Below are positions 9,451 to 19,047 of a stretch of DNA of 64,000 nucleotides, in pieces. How positions within the stretch are numbered: the stretch's first letter is position 1; the number at the start of each line of letters is the position of its first letter. The DNA is from Thermogutta terrifontis (lineage in GTDB: Bacteria > Planctomycetota > Planctomycetia > Pirellulales > Thermoguttaceae). Location: positions 2,811,206-2,875,205 of the forward strand of contig NZ_CP018477.1 of NCBI RefSeq assembly GCF_002277955.1, read 5' to 3'. Below the pieces are notes generated by a model. It did not search any database, was not told where the DNA came from, and saw nothing but the letters and a program-made list of their open reading frames with translations. The position numbers and the translations under genes were made by a program.

Positions 9451-10185
9451 GGTTGAGAACTTCCTGGCTTTTTCTCCGTCGGTGCTGGATGCGAAGTTCC
9501 AGATACTGGGTGCTCGTCCGATGTTCCTTCCAGAATACAGCTTGGTGGAGAGAGTGTCATTAACCGCTCGGAGATATTTTAACGCAAAACCACAAGCCTG
9601 GCACCCGCAACAGAGCTTGACACGTCCCCATTTTTTCTCTGGGGATGGGAACGCGGACGTCCGCGCGGGTTTGCGTCAGCCCGGAGAAACCTGCTTGTCA
9701 GGTCCGCCTCTCCACGTTGGATGCTCCGGTTTGAATCGGCGGGCACCACATGCGCGCCCCACCGTGTTCGACGGGCGCCGTGGAAGGTGTCCCTCCAATC
9801 GGCGCGGGTTCCACGCCGAGCGAGCGTCCCGGTTGCATCCGAATCATGTAAGGGATTGGAGAGGTTGGTTCAATCCGGACCACGGTACTGGTAGGGGCAA
9901 TTCATGAATCGCCCCTACAACACTTTGCGCTCATGGCATGTCACATGTTTTCGCAAACGTGGGAATGGCTCAGCGACAAAGCCCCTCGTCAGGTAGCAGG
10001 GGTCGTCATCCAGGAGCCAAGTTTAGAAGAAAGCCGTTGGAACCGCGTGTTTGGCAGGGGCAATTATCTGCTAACCGGGCATTCCCACTTTTTGAGCTGG
10101 GTATGCCGTTCGACGAGCGAGAGAATTGTCCCCCAAGTTACCAGTGGTGGTTTGTTCCCTTCGCACCGCCAAAACGTCAGTCAAA
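9451..10185. repeat. Gene-free gap with dispersed palindromes between dnaX and ybaB
   Basis: No convincing gene. It contains a 28-bp near-perfect palindrome at 9891-9918 (arms GTAGGGGC and GCCCCTAC around ATTCATGAAT) and, near 9688-9702, the motif ACCTGCTTGTCAGGT. Both motifs recur at 49.2-49.6 kb. The short ORFs that run through are not supported by codon or domain features. Confidence 0.6.
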
Positions 10186-12171
10186 TTAATCCTCGAAATC
10201 GTCGCTTTCATCCTCCATGGAATCGGCGGCTTCCCCGACCTCCATTTCCGGTGGTGTTTCGGCAGGCTGATCGACAGGTTTTTTAGTCGGCGGTAAAATG
10301 GCCACTGGCCTTGCCCCGAAGATCTCCACGGTCTTCCGAATCATGGGTTCCTGAAGCACATCGAAGAGAGAACGCTCCCCTGCGGTAACCGGTCGAGATG
10401 AGGTTGCCCCACCTCCATCCTCAGAAACCACGAAATCAAGCTTTACAGGATGTCCGACGATTTGCCTGAGCGCTCGGTTGAATTTCTCCTGATTTTCGGG
10501 ACGACTGCAGTAGTCACACGAGAACTTCTGATCTTTCCGAAACGTCACGACCAGTTTGCCGCCATCCTCGAGATGGAGGTTGTGATACGCCTTCGCGTGG
10601 TCCGCCGCCATTCCGCCCACTGATTCATAAACGTGTTTCCAGACAGCCGCCAGATTATCGGGGGTGAGTTGCGTCACATGTCCGCCTGGTTCCATCGCTT
10701 CTGTTTTCACAGAACCGGCTCCAAAGGCTTTCTCCCGCTGGAGAGCAACCTCCTGTTTCGCGCTTTCGATGGCTTGCCTGGAATTGGCTAAAGGTTGAGC
10801 CGGAAAACCGGCATCCGGGAGGCCTTCCGGAGACCGCGAGGGATGTGAACCGGTACTGCGCGGCAGGACGGTGCCGGTCTGGGGAGGACTCGCACTCTGC
10901 GATCTGCCACTTGCAATTGTTGGAGCCCCGACAACGATCTGTTGAAGGCTTTCAATTTGGCCGCTTTTTAGAATGTCCACCAAATGATGGACATGCAGGA
11001 GGTCGCCCAGGCGGCTGATTCGCACCAAAGCCAGCTCTGCCAAGACGCGGTCGTAAGTGACGGCGCGCATTCTCGCCAGAGTGTGGTCCAAAATCTGCAT
11101 CGCGGCGAGTAAACGTGGAAGCCCCCAATTTCGGGCAATTTGTTGCACGCGCTGACCATCCTCGGTTTGTGCCGTGAGGAACAGTTGCGAGGAGCTTCCC
11201 ACTTCCGCCACCATGCAGTCTCGCAAGAAGGTAAGAAACTGCTCGAGCAGCAAGGCCGGATCAGCCCCCTCCGTGATGGCCTGGTGAAAAATCTCCACCA
11301 CCCGGCCGACGTTTCCATCGGCTGCGGATTCCGCCAGGGCTTCCAAAACATCCGAGCGCGTCATTCCGAGGAGATCGAAAACATCCTGAAGCCTGATCTC
11401 CTTGTCGGCAAAGGCGAGCAACTGCTCCAGGAGGGACTGCGCATCCCGCATCGATCCGCCGGCCCGCTGCGCCAGCAGTTCCAGAACCCCGGCTTCCGCC
11501 GAGATATTCTCAGCTTCAAGGATCTGTTTTAAACGGGCAACAATCGTGTGGCTCTCGATACCTGCGAAGTCAAACCGCTGGCACCGAGAAAGAATCGTCA
11601 CCGGAACTTTGTTAGGCTCGGTGGTGCAGAAGATGAACTTGACATGCTCGGGAGGCTCTTCCAGCGTCTTCAGCAACGCGTTAAAGGCCTCTTTTGTGAG
11701 CATGTGAACTTCGTCGATGATGTAAATCTTGAACCGGGCCCGGCTGGGACGAACGACGACATTCTGACGGAGTTGGCGAATCTCCTCGATACCCCGGTTG
11801 CTCGCCCCGTCGATCTCCAAAACGTCGATGTCTTCCCCGGCGCTGATGCTGCGGCAAATGTCGCATTGATTACACGGCTCAGTCGTCGGGCCCTTCACGC
11901 AATTGAGAGCTTTGGAGAAGATCCGCGCCGTGGATGTTTTTCCTACTCCACGAGCCCCTGTGAAAAGATAGGCGTGGCCAATTCGCCCCGTCTTGATGGC
12001 ATTTTTCAGAGCGGTCGCGACATGCTCCTGGCCGACGAGCTCGTCAAAGGTTTGCGGTCGGTATCGCCGAGCGACGACGAGGTAACCGCTGCTTGGCCTA
12101 GGTTGCGATTCCGCTACGGACTGAGGGGATTCTTGCTTCTGTTTCGAACGAGCTGCCATGTTTCCCCGCAT
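10186..12171 (-). CDS. dnaX: DNA polymerase III subunit gamma/tau
   Basis: Clamp-loader ATPase of the replicase. The 661-residue protein has an N-terminal AAA+ domain with Walker A GARGVGKT (72-79), a zinc module with C91, C100, C103 and C106, Walker B-type DEVH (153-156), the SRC motif before the lid, and a long C-terminal tau-like tail with an acidic end (DSMEDESDDFED). The start could be M1 or M5 (MAARSK); both precede a low-complexity leader of about 28 residues. An SRP RNA gene lies about 120 bp upstream on the same strand and ybaB lies downstream, a common bacterial neighbourhood. The only A-rich heptamer-like run (near 10286) is at the extreme 3' end, so a programmed frameshift product is not supported. 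Confidence 0.95.
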   Translation of the reverse strand: MRGNMAARSKQKQESPQSVAESQPRPSSGYLVVARRYRPQTFDELVGQEHVATALKNAIKTGRIGHAYLFTGARGVGKTSTARIFSKALNCVKGPTTEPCNQCDICRSISAGEDIDVLEIDGASNRGIEEIRQLRQNVVVRPSRARFKIYIIDEVHMLTKEAFNALLKTLEEPPEHVKFIFCTTEPNKVPVTILSRCQRFDFAGIESHTIVARLKQILEAENISAEAGVLELLAQRAGGSMRDAQSLLEQLLAFADKEIRLQDVFDLLGMTRSDVLEALAESAADGNVGRVVEIFHQAITEGADPALLLEQFLTFLRDCMVAEVGSSSQLFLTAQTEDGQRVQQIARNWGLPRLLAAMQILDHTLARMRAVTYDRVLAELALVRISRLGDLLHVHHLVDILKSGQIESLQQIVVGAPTIASGRSQSASPPQTGTVLPRSTGSHPSRSPEGLPDAGFPAQPLANSRQAIESAKQEVALQREKAFGAGSVKTEAMEPGGHVTQLTPDNLAAVWKHVYESVGGMAADHAKAYHNLHLEDGGKLVVTFRKDQKFSCDYCSRPENQEKFNRALRQIVGHPVKLDFVVSEDGGGATSSRPVTAGERSLFDVLQEPMIRKTVEIFGARPVAILPPTKKPVDQPAETPPEMEVGEAADSMEDESDDFED

Positions 12172-12290
12172 TTCCCGCCACGCGGAGATTGCATCCCCCG
12201 ATGATTCCTTTTGCCTTCGCCAGGGGGATGTCTACTTTCGAGGGGTAACCCCTGGGTTGAGATCCGCGTTTCCGCGCTCACGGTAACCGA

Positions 12291-12402
12291 CCCGTGGCGA
12301 GAGGCCCGCTACACATGGAGATCACTGCTTATGGCTGCTGACTTTCGTCCCTGACCAGGTTCGCAGCTCCCCATTGTAGGGACCTCTCGCCTCGGGCCCG
12401 TC
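12291..12402 (-). ncRNA. ffs: Signal recognition particle RNA (small bacterial 4.5S type)
   Basis: The minus strand carries the domain IV core GGTCAGG-GAC-GAAA-GTC-AGCAGCC: the two conserved asymmetric-loop strands around a GNRA tetraloop, which is GAAA here instead of the usual GGAA. The ends pair through GGCGAGAGG with CCTCTCGCC (12296-12304 and 12383-12391), extended by CCCG/CGGG. The size of about 110 nt fits the short 4.5S form without an Alu domain. It lies directly upstream of dnaX, a frequent location for ffs. Exact ends are estimates from the stem and promoter. Confidence 0.9.
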
Positions 12403-12413
12403 ACCTGTCCTTA

Positions 12414-12442
12414 TTGTTACGTGTCCTCCCCTGTTAAGTCAA
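12414..12442 (-). promoter_or_regulatory. Candidate promoter of the SRP RNA gene
   Basis: On the minus strand TTGACT (12437-12442) is followed after 17 bp by TAACAA (12414-12419). The predicted start, about 7 bp further, falls at the first bases of the SRP RNA stem. The -35 is strong and the -10 weak. Confidence 0.5.
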
Positions 12443-12690
12443 AGGGGACTCCCTCCGTTGGGGTGTCTTTCTTTCGCAACGAGAACTCGCACGAGCAGCT
12501 TTTCCGTGATATTTTTGAATAACGTTTCGCGATGAGCACGCAACTATTGGCAGCCGTTAGGTGGTTGAAAGCTTGAACGGGGCAAAAATGAACTCAAGAA
12601 TCTGGAAAAAACCGTCGTTTCTGGACGTGGAAAGAGTTTGCGGGCACTGGAAAAGCAGGTAATTCACTATCATCAAGGGAGCTTCAGGCC

Positions 12691-13509
12691 GTGGTTCGGA
12701 AGGTTGTCATTCTCGCGCGGGGACTCGGGACGCGGATGCAAAAGGAAGATCAATCGGTAGTTCTGGACGAGCAACAGACTCAGGCCGCCCGAAAAGGATT
12801 AAAGGCACTCATTCCCCTCGCCAACGGACGGGTTTTTTTGGACTATTTGCTTTCATCGGTGGCAGATGCGGGCTACAGCGAGGCGTGCCTGGTGGTAGCT
12901 CCCGAGCATGAGGAGCTTCGCCGCCGGTATCAGGAAGAAATACCTCTCCGGCGATTAAAAATCACCTTCGCGGTTCAGGAGAAGCCGTTGGGGACAGCTA
13001 ATGCCGTGGCGGCAGCGGAAGAATTTGCCGGCGATGATGACTTCATCATGATTAATTCCGACAACTACTATCCTGTTGCAGCATTGACCGGCCTCCGCGA
13101 GCTGAAAGGAGCCGGAGTGGCCCTCTTTGATCAGGACACCATGCTCACGCGGAGCAACATTGCGGCGGAGCGCATCAAAGCGTTTGCCGTGGGACTTGTG
13201 GGAAGCGATGGGCGACTTGTTCGCATTCTGGAAAAACCTACCGCGGAAGTGCTGAGCCAATTGCGGCGCCCTTTGTGGCTGAGCATGAATTGCTGGCGTT
13301 TTCGGCCATCAATCTTCGAAGCCTGTCGACGGATTGATCTTTCGCCCCGGGGGGAATACGAAATCACTGACGCAGTCCAGTATGCGATCGATCGATTGGG
13401 CGAAGAATTTCGGACGGTTCTCGTGCGAGAACCTGTTTTCGATATGACAAGTCGGTCGGACATTCCGAGCATGGCGGCGAGATTGGCCGATGTTCCTGTT
13501 GTGCTGTAA
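12691..13509 (+). CDS. Sugar-phosphate nucleotidyltransferase
   Basis: A glucose-1-phosphate thymidylyl/uridylyltransferase-like enzyme that would make an NDP-sugar. The N-terminus VVILARGLGTRM is the nucleotide-binding signature (usually LAAGxGTRM, here with R in place of the second A). A lysine-rich KALIPL segment follows, then the metal-binding region DDDFIMINSDNYYP and a later EKP. At 272 residues it is short, a bare catalytic domain without the left-handed beta-helix seen in longer relatives. The start is GTG with AAGGGAG about 10 bp upstream. It stands alone between the ffs promoter and a convergent gene. The exact sugar and nucleotide are not predictable. Confidence 0.8.
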   Translation: MVRKVVILARGLGTRMQKEDQSVVLDEQQTQAARKGLKALIPLANGRVFLDYLLSSVADAGYSEACLVVAPEHEELRRRYQEEIPLRRLKITFAVQEKPLGTANAVAAAEEFAGDDDFIMINSDNYYPVAALTGLRELKGAGVALFDQDTMLTRSNIAAERIKAFAVGLVGSDGRLVRILEKPTAEVLSQLRRPLWLSMNCWRFRPSIFEACRRIDLSPRGEYEITDAVQYAIDRLGEEFRTVLVREPVFDMTSRSDIPSMAARLADVPVVL

Positions 13510-13569
13510 GCCCGGCGCGACCCGGCAACAGGCAGCCCCCAGCACTGTCCTGCTCATGGTTTTCGATGG

Positions 13570-14715
13570 CTACTTGGTGACGTATTCGACGATATTCCGT
13601 TCCAGATTGCCCCAGTTTCGCCCAAAACTTGCTTCAAAGTCCCTGATGCGGGCTGCACTTGGGTAGGCTTGAAACGGCGGCCTGTTCTGGACGCACCGAA
13701 GATACCCGACGAACTGGGAAAGATGCCGGTCGCTCAAATAGGAAACTGCAGCCCAGGAGGCCAGGTAGGCCTTTCGTGGCTGGATATCGAACCAGCCGTC
13801 GCTCGCCACGATGTTCTGAAGCCACCCTGGAGGAAGCCCGGACAGCGACTGAACGGCAATTCGCCGCAGCGAATTACTCGCGGCTAATGAGGGCAAGTCG
13901 GTGCCACCTTGAGGACTGTCCTCGAACATCATGGCCAGTCCCTCCGCGAGCCAGGATGGCGTCGCGGTGAATCGACCAAGCAACCCGGTGTTGGCCGCGA
14001 ACTGGTGAAATGCCTCGTGCCGAAGCACATTCTCTGTCGATTCCGAACCGACAGTTGACCACGCTGGGTTTTGGGTAGCTTGCCGATCAAAGGTGAGGCA
14101 GCGGTTCGACAACACGTCATAAAGGCCAAGTACCTGGGACTCATGTGATTTGAAGCGGCGAAACTCGGGCGAATTCTCAAATGCTCTTCTGTCCCGATAA
14201 ACGACCGCGACAAGTGGGAAAACAGGTTTTGTGACCGGCAGTTTGCGCTGTGCTGCGAACCGCCATGCCTCACGAAACAGTGATTCGAAAACGGAACCCC
14301 ACTGCGAATTTGCGCTGGCCGGCAGAACGACGAGGTAGTGCGTCGTGCTCTCTACCCGGTATTCGGTACCGAATTCGCGTTGCAGCTGCGACCGAACGTC
14401 ATGAATGGGCAGCGGCACCAAAGTATCCGATGTTTTGCGAAAATCAGCAGCCAGGGAGCGGGGGATATGTTTTACTGAGCCATCCCGAGTCAGGAGAATG
14501 ATCTCGGAAGAGCTCCAGGTCAGGATCATGCCCTCTGTCCGGATTTCACCCACGCGGCATTCGACCATACCTGGGAGTGGGCCCACGGGTACGTCGCCTG
14601 CGCACGTCGTCCCTGCCAGGCCGCGCAACGGCAGGCAAATGGCCAGGATCAGTACAAACCTGGTCTTGTTGGACGGTCTCGCATAGTCTATGGGGTTTTT
14701 AATACTTCCGGCCAT
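13570..14715 (-). CDS. Secreted DUF1570-type putative metallopeptidase
   Basis: A protein of 381 residues with an N-terminal signal or anchor segment (about 19-39, FVLILAICLPLRGLAG). The zinc-peptidase motif HEAFH (H233, E234, H237) is followed by WLAEGLA with the likely third ligand E258, the gluzincin arrangement that marks the DUF1570 family common in planctomycetes. The N-terminal half (about 45-110) is a small beta domain with text such as VECRVGEIRTEGMILTW. Substrate is unknown. It is convergent with the nucleotidyltransferase (60-bp gap) and upstream it is preceded by the HhH gene on the same strand with a 130-bp AT-rich gap. Confidence 0.78.
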   Translation of the reverse strand: MAGSIKNPIDYARPSNKTRFVLILAICLPLRGLAGTTCAGDVPVGPLPGMVECRVGEIRTEGMILTWSSSEIILLTRDGSVKHIPRSLAADFRKTSDTLVPLPIHDVRSQLQREFGTEYRVESTTHYLVVLPASANSQWGSVFESLFREAWRFAAQRKLPVTKPVFPLVAVVYRDRRAFENSPEFRRFKSHESQVLGLYDVLSNRCLTFDRQATQNPAWSTVGSESTENVLRHEAFHQFAANTGLLGRFTATPSWLAEGLAMMFEDSPQGGTDLPSLAASNSLRRIAVQSLSGLPPGWLQNIVASDGWFDIQPRKAYLASWAAVSYLSDRHLSQFVGYLRCVQNRPPFQAYPSAARIRDFEASFGRNWGNLERNIVEYVTK

Positions 14716-14845
14716 ATTCGCAGGCTTTTAATTAATTCGAGAAAAGCTGAGTCGACATTGCTTTTCTGTAATGAGCATCCGTAATCGCACTTTTTTCATT
14801 AATCACATTATAAAGCGTTGTATGACAAAAGAATGATGAAAATAA

Positions 14846-15439
14846 CTAACCGTTCGGACGGGCCACGTGGCGCTGCTCAGGAGTAATGTTTCCGCCGTTG
14901 TTTTCAGGGAATTTTAGAAATGGTTGAATTCCTCGCAGAATCCCCGGACCGATGCCCCGAATTCGCAGCAGGTCCTCTGCTCTCGTGAAGGGGCCGTGCT
15001 TCTCGCGGTCTGCGACGATTCTTTGCGAGAGAATCGGTCCAATGCGGGGCAGAAGCGTTAATTCCGGCCAATCCGCCGAGTTGATGTCCACGAGGAACTC
15101 ACATGCTCGTCGCGAACACGCAGCCTCCGGCTGCCAGCCCAACCCGTAAGGCAGGACAATCCACAGCACTCCGTTAAGTACAATCCACAAACACAAGGCG
15201 ATTTTCGCAAACTGTCGATTAACGTACTCCGTCCACCAATCCGCCAGACGAATACTGCGGATCTCATCACTTAACAAACCAATAAACTGCAGGCCCTTGA
15301 CGAGAGCACTTTGTACGATGCGGAATAATAAGGATAAATAAAGGTGACATAGTCTGACGCCGCGTGCGACCAGTTGCGCGGCGAGTGAAAACCATGGGGA
15401 CAGTACGCGGCTGATCCTAAAGAACAGACCGGACTTCAT
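14846..15439 (-). CDS. Helix-hairpin-helix (ComEA-like) membrane-anchored protein
   Basis: A protein of 197 residues. One transmembrane segment lies at about 76-100 (FAKIALCLWIVLNGVLWIVL). A tandem helix-hairpin-helix region follows at about 113-175, with the typical DINSADWPELTLLPRIGP and RIRGIGPGILRGI. ComEA proteins of this design bind incoming DNA in the periplasm during transformation; whether that is the job here is inference. The N-terminal 70 residues have further hydrophobic stretches. Its ATG overlaps the stop of the upstream 1133-residue gene in an ATGA arrangement, so translation is probably coupled. Confidence 0.75.
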   Translation of the reverse strand: MKSGLFFRISRVLSPWFSLAAQLVARGVRLCHLYLSLLFRIVQSALVKGLQFIGLLSDEIRSIRLADWWTEYVNRQFAKIALCLWIVLNGVLWIVLPYGLGWQPEAACSRRACEFLVDINSADWPELTLLPRIGPILSQRIVADREKHGPFTRAEDLLRIRGIGPGILRGIQPFLKFPENNGGNITPEQRHVARPNG

Positions 15440-18400
15440 TGCGAACCCTTAGAAAGTCGTTGGAGAAACCGCTGAACTTCATTCTGGGCCGTAGCGTCTT
15501 GGTACACAATTGCGGTTTGGCCATCTTCGGTGAAGAAAATCCGCCCTATTCCGCCCTGCTCGTACCAGGTCTGAGGCTGACACTCTTTGACAACACGTTC
15601 TCGCAAAGCCCCGACCGTCAACCCTTGCTGGAGTACCTCCCTAAGTGGATAGGCGCGAAGATATGGCCGATCAAAACGATTGTGTGTTGTTATGAGAAGG
15701 GTTTTGTCGTTCAGAATATAAACGGTCGCATTGATCGTTTCTGCCAGCCTCTGCACGACTTTAAAAAAGGGTTTTTCGTGAGCGGAGCAGGTTACCGGCA
15801 CAGAGGGATGCACTTCCTCAGAGAGGAGCAAAGGCCAATCAACGAGTATTTGAACCTGCGTCAGACGATTGAGCGCGGCGAGTATGTCGACAAGTGGAGT
15901 CGGCTCGTAGTAATTCATCGAGATAATCTGCTGGAGGGCCGAGTTCTCCGCAGCGGCTTCCGAGAGCGATTGCGGCGGAAAGCGTTGTTCGAGGAAGTTG
16001 CGAATCGTTAAAACGTGAATAAACGGGCCTTGGAAAATCCGTTCGTTATTGTTCGACTGATATTTTATCCCCGAGTCAGACGGACCGAACGTGCTATCCA
16101 GTGTTGTGATGATCGCTTGGAGTAACTTGTCTGAAACAAGCGCAGATGGGTCCGTAATGTGACAGCTGACGTTGTTACTGACTCTTTCGGGACGGCACAA
16201 CACCACCAGATTGCCGCAGGAGACGACAGTCCAGTCGTGCTGGCCGGCAATCTCCTCCAGAATCTGTTGTATCGTCTTTTTGCCCGGCTGGAGGGCCACA
16301 GTTCCCAGGTCGGAAGGATTGTCCCAGAGCAGGGTTTCCGGGTCTACGCAAATGGGTATGGAACTCCATTCGGTCAGGCGTGCAAGCGCGAGGGCGAGGG
16401 GAATCCCCGGCCAGGACTCTATTTGCACCTGAACCTTCAGCCCCGCGATCGAAGTGTTTGCCGCATCACCGCGTGGTGGAAAATTCTGGCCGCAGGGTGT
16501 TTCGCCAGGCCAATGCTGGACCGTGCGAGGTGAACTTTCATGGCCGGCACCGGGTTGTGGTTGGACGGATGGCTGACTGCTTAAGGGTTTACCAGGCCAT
16601 GCGGGCGCCACCGTTTCCAAGTTAATCGCTTCTCCCCCTGCGATAGTAGCGAGTTGTTCCATGACGTGCGAATCAACGTCGCGGCGGATAAATCGTACAG
16701 AACCGTCGGCCATCACGGCGAGCATACCGTCAGGCAAGGCAGAACCGAAACCGTCAGGCCCTTTTACGTACGGAGGCTTGGTCAGCCCTCGGGCCGTAGC
16801 TGTTCCGCCTGCCGCCCATGGACCAAGGTGGTTCTCGGCTGGTAGAAGGGCCAGCGTGTTGGAGAGCCCATCTTTCACATCCTCCTTTCTGACTGCCTGA
16901 CGGAAGTTAAAAAGGCCTGCCCGGGGACTGGAAAGAGGAAGGTTCCCGGAGTCGGGGCCGACGCCAGTAACACCGACGATGTGGGCGTCGTAGTATCCGG
17001 CAATACGTTGCGTTGCACCGAGGAGAGGGTTGGTCACTTCTGGAAGAAACCGTTTGGTGACCGGTTGATTTTGCGGGGCATTCCACGAATAGCCCGGCTG
17101 AAGACTCTTCGACCATTCGGCGTAACCGAGGTGAGGAAGGATTTCTGAAATCCAGCTCAGTCTGGTTTCGGGAGGCAAAAGATCCCCGCCGATCGCGGCC
17201 CGTGGAAAGCTCGTCTGGCGTTCGGCATATCGGCTAAGACTCCCGCCGAGTGTTTCTGCGTGGAGAAAGGCCTGGGTTGTGGCAAGGGCGTGCCAGAGCT
17301 GGGCGAAAGCCTCGCCGGTTGTCGCCACATTTTGAATGGAACCGGACTGTTGGTCGGAAGACCACTCAATCGCGACCGTCGCCTCTTCCGCTACAACTGT
17401 GCTATGTTCCAGAAATGACTTGACTGCCGTGATTGTGTGAGACCATCCCTCTGGGGTCATTCCTGCGGGTGCCGTTTTCGCAAGCAGGTTTTCCTCCTTT
17501 TCAGCCGATTTCACCTCTTCCAGGGCCTGAAGTCGGAGTTTCTCAAGTTGATCATGGAGGGAGGCGGCATCTTCTTTTCGGCGACACGACAGGCGGACGG
17601 TCAACCTATTTTGATCGCCGGAGAGGGCCCATCCGGCAAAGAAGGTGTCACTTTTCTGTTGCAGGGTTTGCAGAAGTCCAAACGCTTGCGGAAAACCGGC
17701 CAGCCATTTTGCCCCGAACACAGAACAAACGCTGTGAGACTGCCCCAGGAAGAACACCTGGAAATGCCGGGCGTCATTGAGAACATTTGCCAGCGGATGC
17801 TGTGACTTTTTTTCGGATTTTTCGGTGGTTGCGTGCTGCCGTAAAATCCGATCCAGGAAGTCAACGTCGCCCACCAAAAGGGTGTGAGAATCCAGGACCG
17901 CAAACACAAGGTTCCGCGCTGAATCGGGGAGGCGTCGGAGTGTAATGTCGGCGTAACGCGTCAGCTCCTGTCCAAATTGATTGAGCGAATCGACCTGCTG
18001 GTCGGACGCGAGTTCAAAAATGCAGGCGTAGGGCTGTCTCCATTTGCCAAAAACCAGGTGTGTGGCGAGGCTTTCCGTTTTCAATCCCATCGCACGCTGG
18101 CAGTCAGCCGCGAACGTCCGATAAGCCTCCAGTTCTAGCGGTACCTGAAGAAATTGCAGAAGTGCATCAGCCGGTGGCACCTTGTCGTCCATACCGAAAA
18201 CTTCTGTGATATCTTCCCCGGCTGCCTCCAGGATCCACTGGCCCGGGGGCACCGGTTTGGCCTCTTGAATTTGTTCGGCGGTCGCGGGTTCACGCTCTTC
18301 CTGCGGAACTGGGGCAGGCTCCACCGGTCCAGCACGTCGGGGCACAAGAAATCGAAGGCTGATTCCTGTAATGCAAGCCGCGAGCACGAGTAAGGCAACG

Positions 18401-18837
18401 ACCGCTATCCATCTGCGGCGGCCACTTGCCCCCTCATTTGTGGTGGTAATCGTTGCTGATTCTTCGACGCCGGACGATGATAGTACGCTTGGCTCCGCGG
18501 GCTTTTCACCGGTTTCCGCCCGTGGGCTCTCCGCCGAACCACCCGATGGTGTTGGGCGTTCCGGGGCCCCTGTCTCCGCAGTTTGAGCAGCATGTTTTTC
18601 CAACGACGGGCCAGCTTTCGGACTTTCCTCAAGCGGACTTTCCGCAAAGTGCTGTCCGTCAGGAGAATCCGACCGGCTGCCGGTTGACGCCGGTGGTTGC
18701 CAACCTGGCGGAGGTGTCACCTGGACCAGACTGCCGCACCTGGGGCACGGCCAAATCGCGCCGATAGCCTCAAGGCGTCGGACGCGGAGCCTTGCCAGGC
18801 ATGTAGGACATTCGATTGTGAAAAGACTCTCAGCCAC
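15436..18837 (-). CDS. Large zinc-ribbon, membrane-anchored protein with DUF1559-like part
   Basis: A protein of 1133 residues. It starts with a zinc ribbon (C10, C13, C31, C34), then a Ser/Pro/Glu-rich linker, and one transmembrane helix at about 143-164 (WIAVVALLVLAACITGISL). The large exported part has a mixed alpha/beta region. Around residues 640-740 there is text typical of the planctomycete DUF1559 C-terminal module (KEDVKDGLSNTLALLPAENH, then GMLAVMADGSVRFI). A C-terminal third has two STN/secretin-like repeats (LARLTEWSSIPICVDPETLL; LNRLTQVQILVDWPLLL). No catalytic motif is seen. It is coupled by ATGA overlap to the HhH gene; together they may form an envelope assembly, which is inference. 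Confidence 0.7.
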   Translation of the reverse strand: MAESLFTIECPTCLARLRVRRLEAIGAIWPCPRCGSLVQVTPPPGWQPPASTGSRSDSPDGQHFAESPLEESPKAGPSLEKHAAQTAETGAPERPTPSGGSAESPRAETGEKPAEPSVLSSSGVEESATITTTNEGASGRRRWIAVVALLVLAACITGISLRFLVPRRAGPVEPAPVPQEEREPATAEQIQEAKPVPPGQWILEAAGEDITEVFGMDDKVPPADALLQFLQVPLELEAYRTFAADCQRAMGLKTESLATHLVFGKWRQPYACIFELASDQQVDSLNQFGQELTRYADITLRRLPDSARNLVFAVLDSHTLLVGDVDFLDRILRQHATTEKSEKKSQHPLANVLNDARHFQVFFLGQSHSVCSVFGAKWLAGFPQAFGLLQTLQQKSDTFFAGWALSGDQNRLTVRLSCRRKEDAASLHDQLEKLRLQALEEVKSAEKEENLLAKTAPAGMTPEGWSHTITAVKSFLEHSTVVAEEATVAIEWSSDQQSGSIQNVATTGEAFAQLWHALATTQAFLHAETLGGSLSRYAERQTSFPRAAIGGDLLPPETRLSWISEILPHLGYAEWSKSLQPGYSWNAPQNQPVTKRFLPEVTNPLLGATQRIAGYYDAHIVGVTGVGPDSGNLPLSSPRAGLFNFRQAVRKEDVKDGLSNTLALLPAENHLGPWAAGGTATARGLTKPPYVKGPDGFGSALPDGMLAVMADGSVRFIRRDVDSHVMEQLATIAGGEAINLETVAPAWPGKPLSSQPSVQPQPGAGHESSPRTVQHWPGETPCGQNFPPRGDAANTSIAGLKVQVQIESWPGIPLALALARLTEWSSIPICVDPETLLWDNPSDLGTVALQPGKKTIQQILEEIAGQHDWTVVSCGNLVVLCRPERVSNNVSCHITDPSALVSDKLLQAIITTLDSTFGPSDSGIKYQSNNNERIFQGPFIHVLTIRNFLEQRFPPQSLSEAAAENSALQQIISMNYYEPTPLVDILAALNRLTQVQILVDWPLLLSEEVHPSVPVTCSAHEKPFFKVVQRLAETINATVYILNDKTLLITTHNRFDRPYLRAYPLREVLQQGLTVGALRERVVKECQPQTWYEQGGIGRIFFTEDGQTAIVYQDATAQNEVQRFLQRLSKGSQ

Positions 18838-19047
18838 CGACTAACCTGCTGGAGAAGTTCGCGACCGAATTGACGCTCCCACTCGTTACGGGCAATACTA
18901 TCTGAACCTAGCACACGGGCGGTGGCAAGGGAGTGCCCATTGCCAAGTTTTTCAGGCGGAATACGCTGAAATCATATTGGCTTGAACAACCGTGTCAGAG
19001 ACGCGGAGAAACTCTCGCAAGATTGAAGTTGCAGGAGAACAGTTCGA

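Noticed and set aside
10270-10300. A possible slippery run for a programmed frameshift in dnaX
   Set aside because: The run lies near the very end of the gene, so a shift would not create a gamma-length product.
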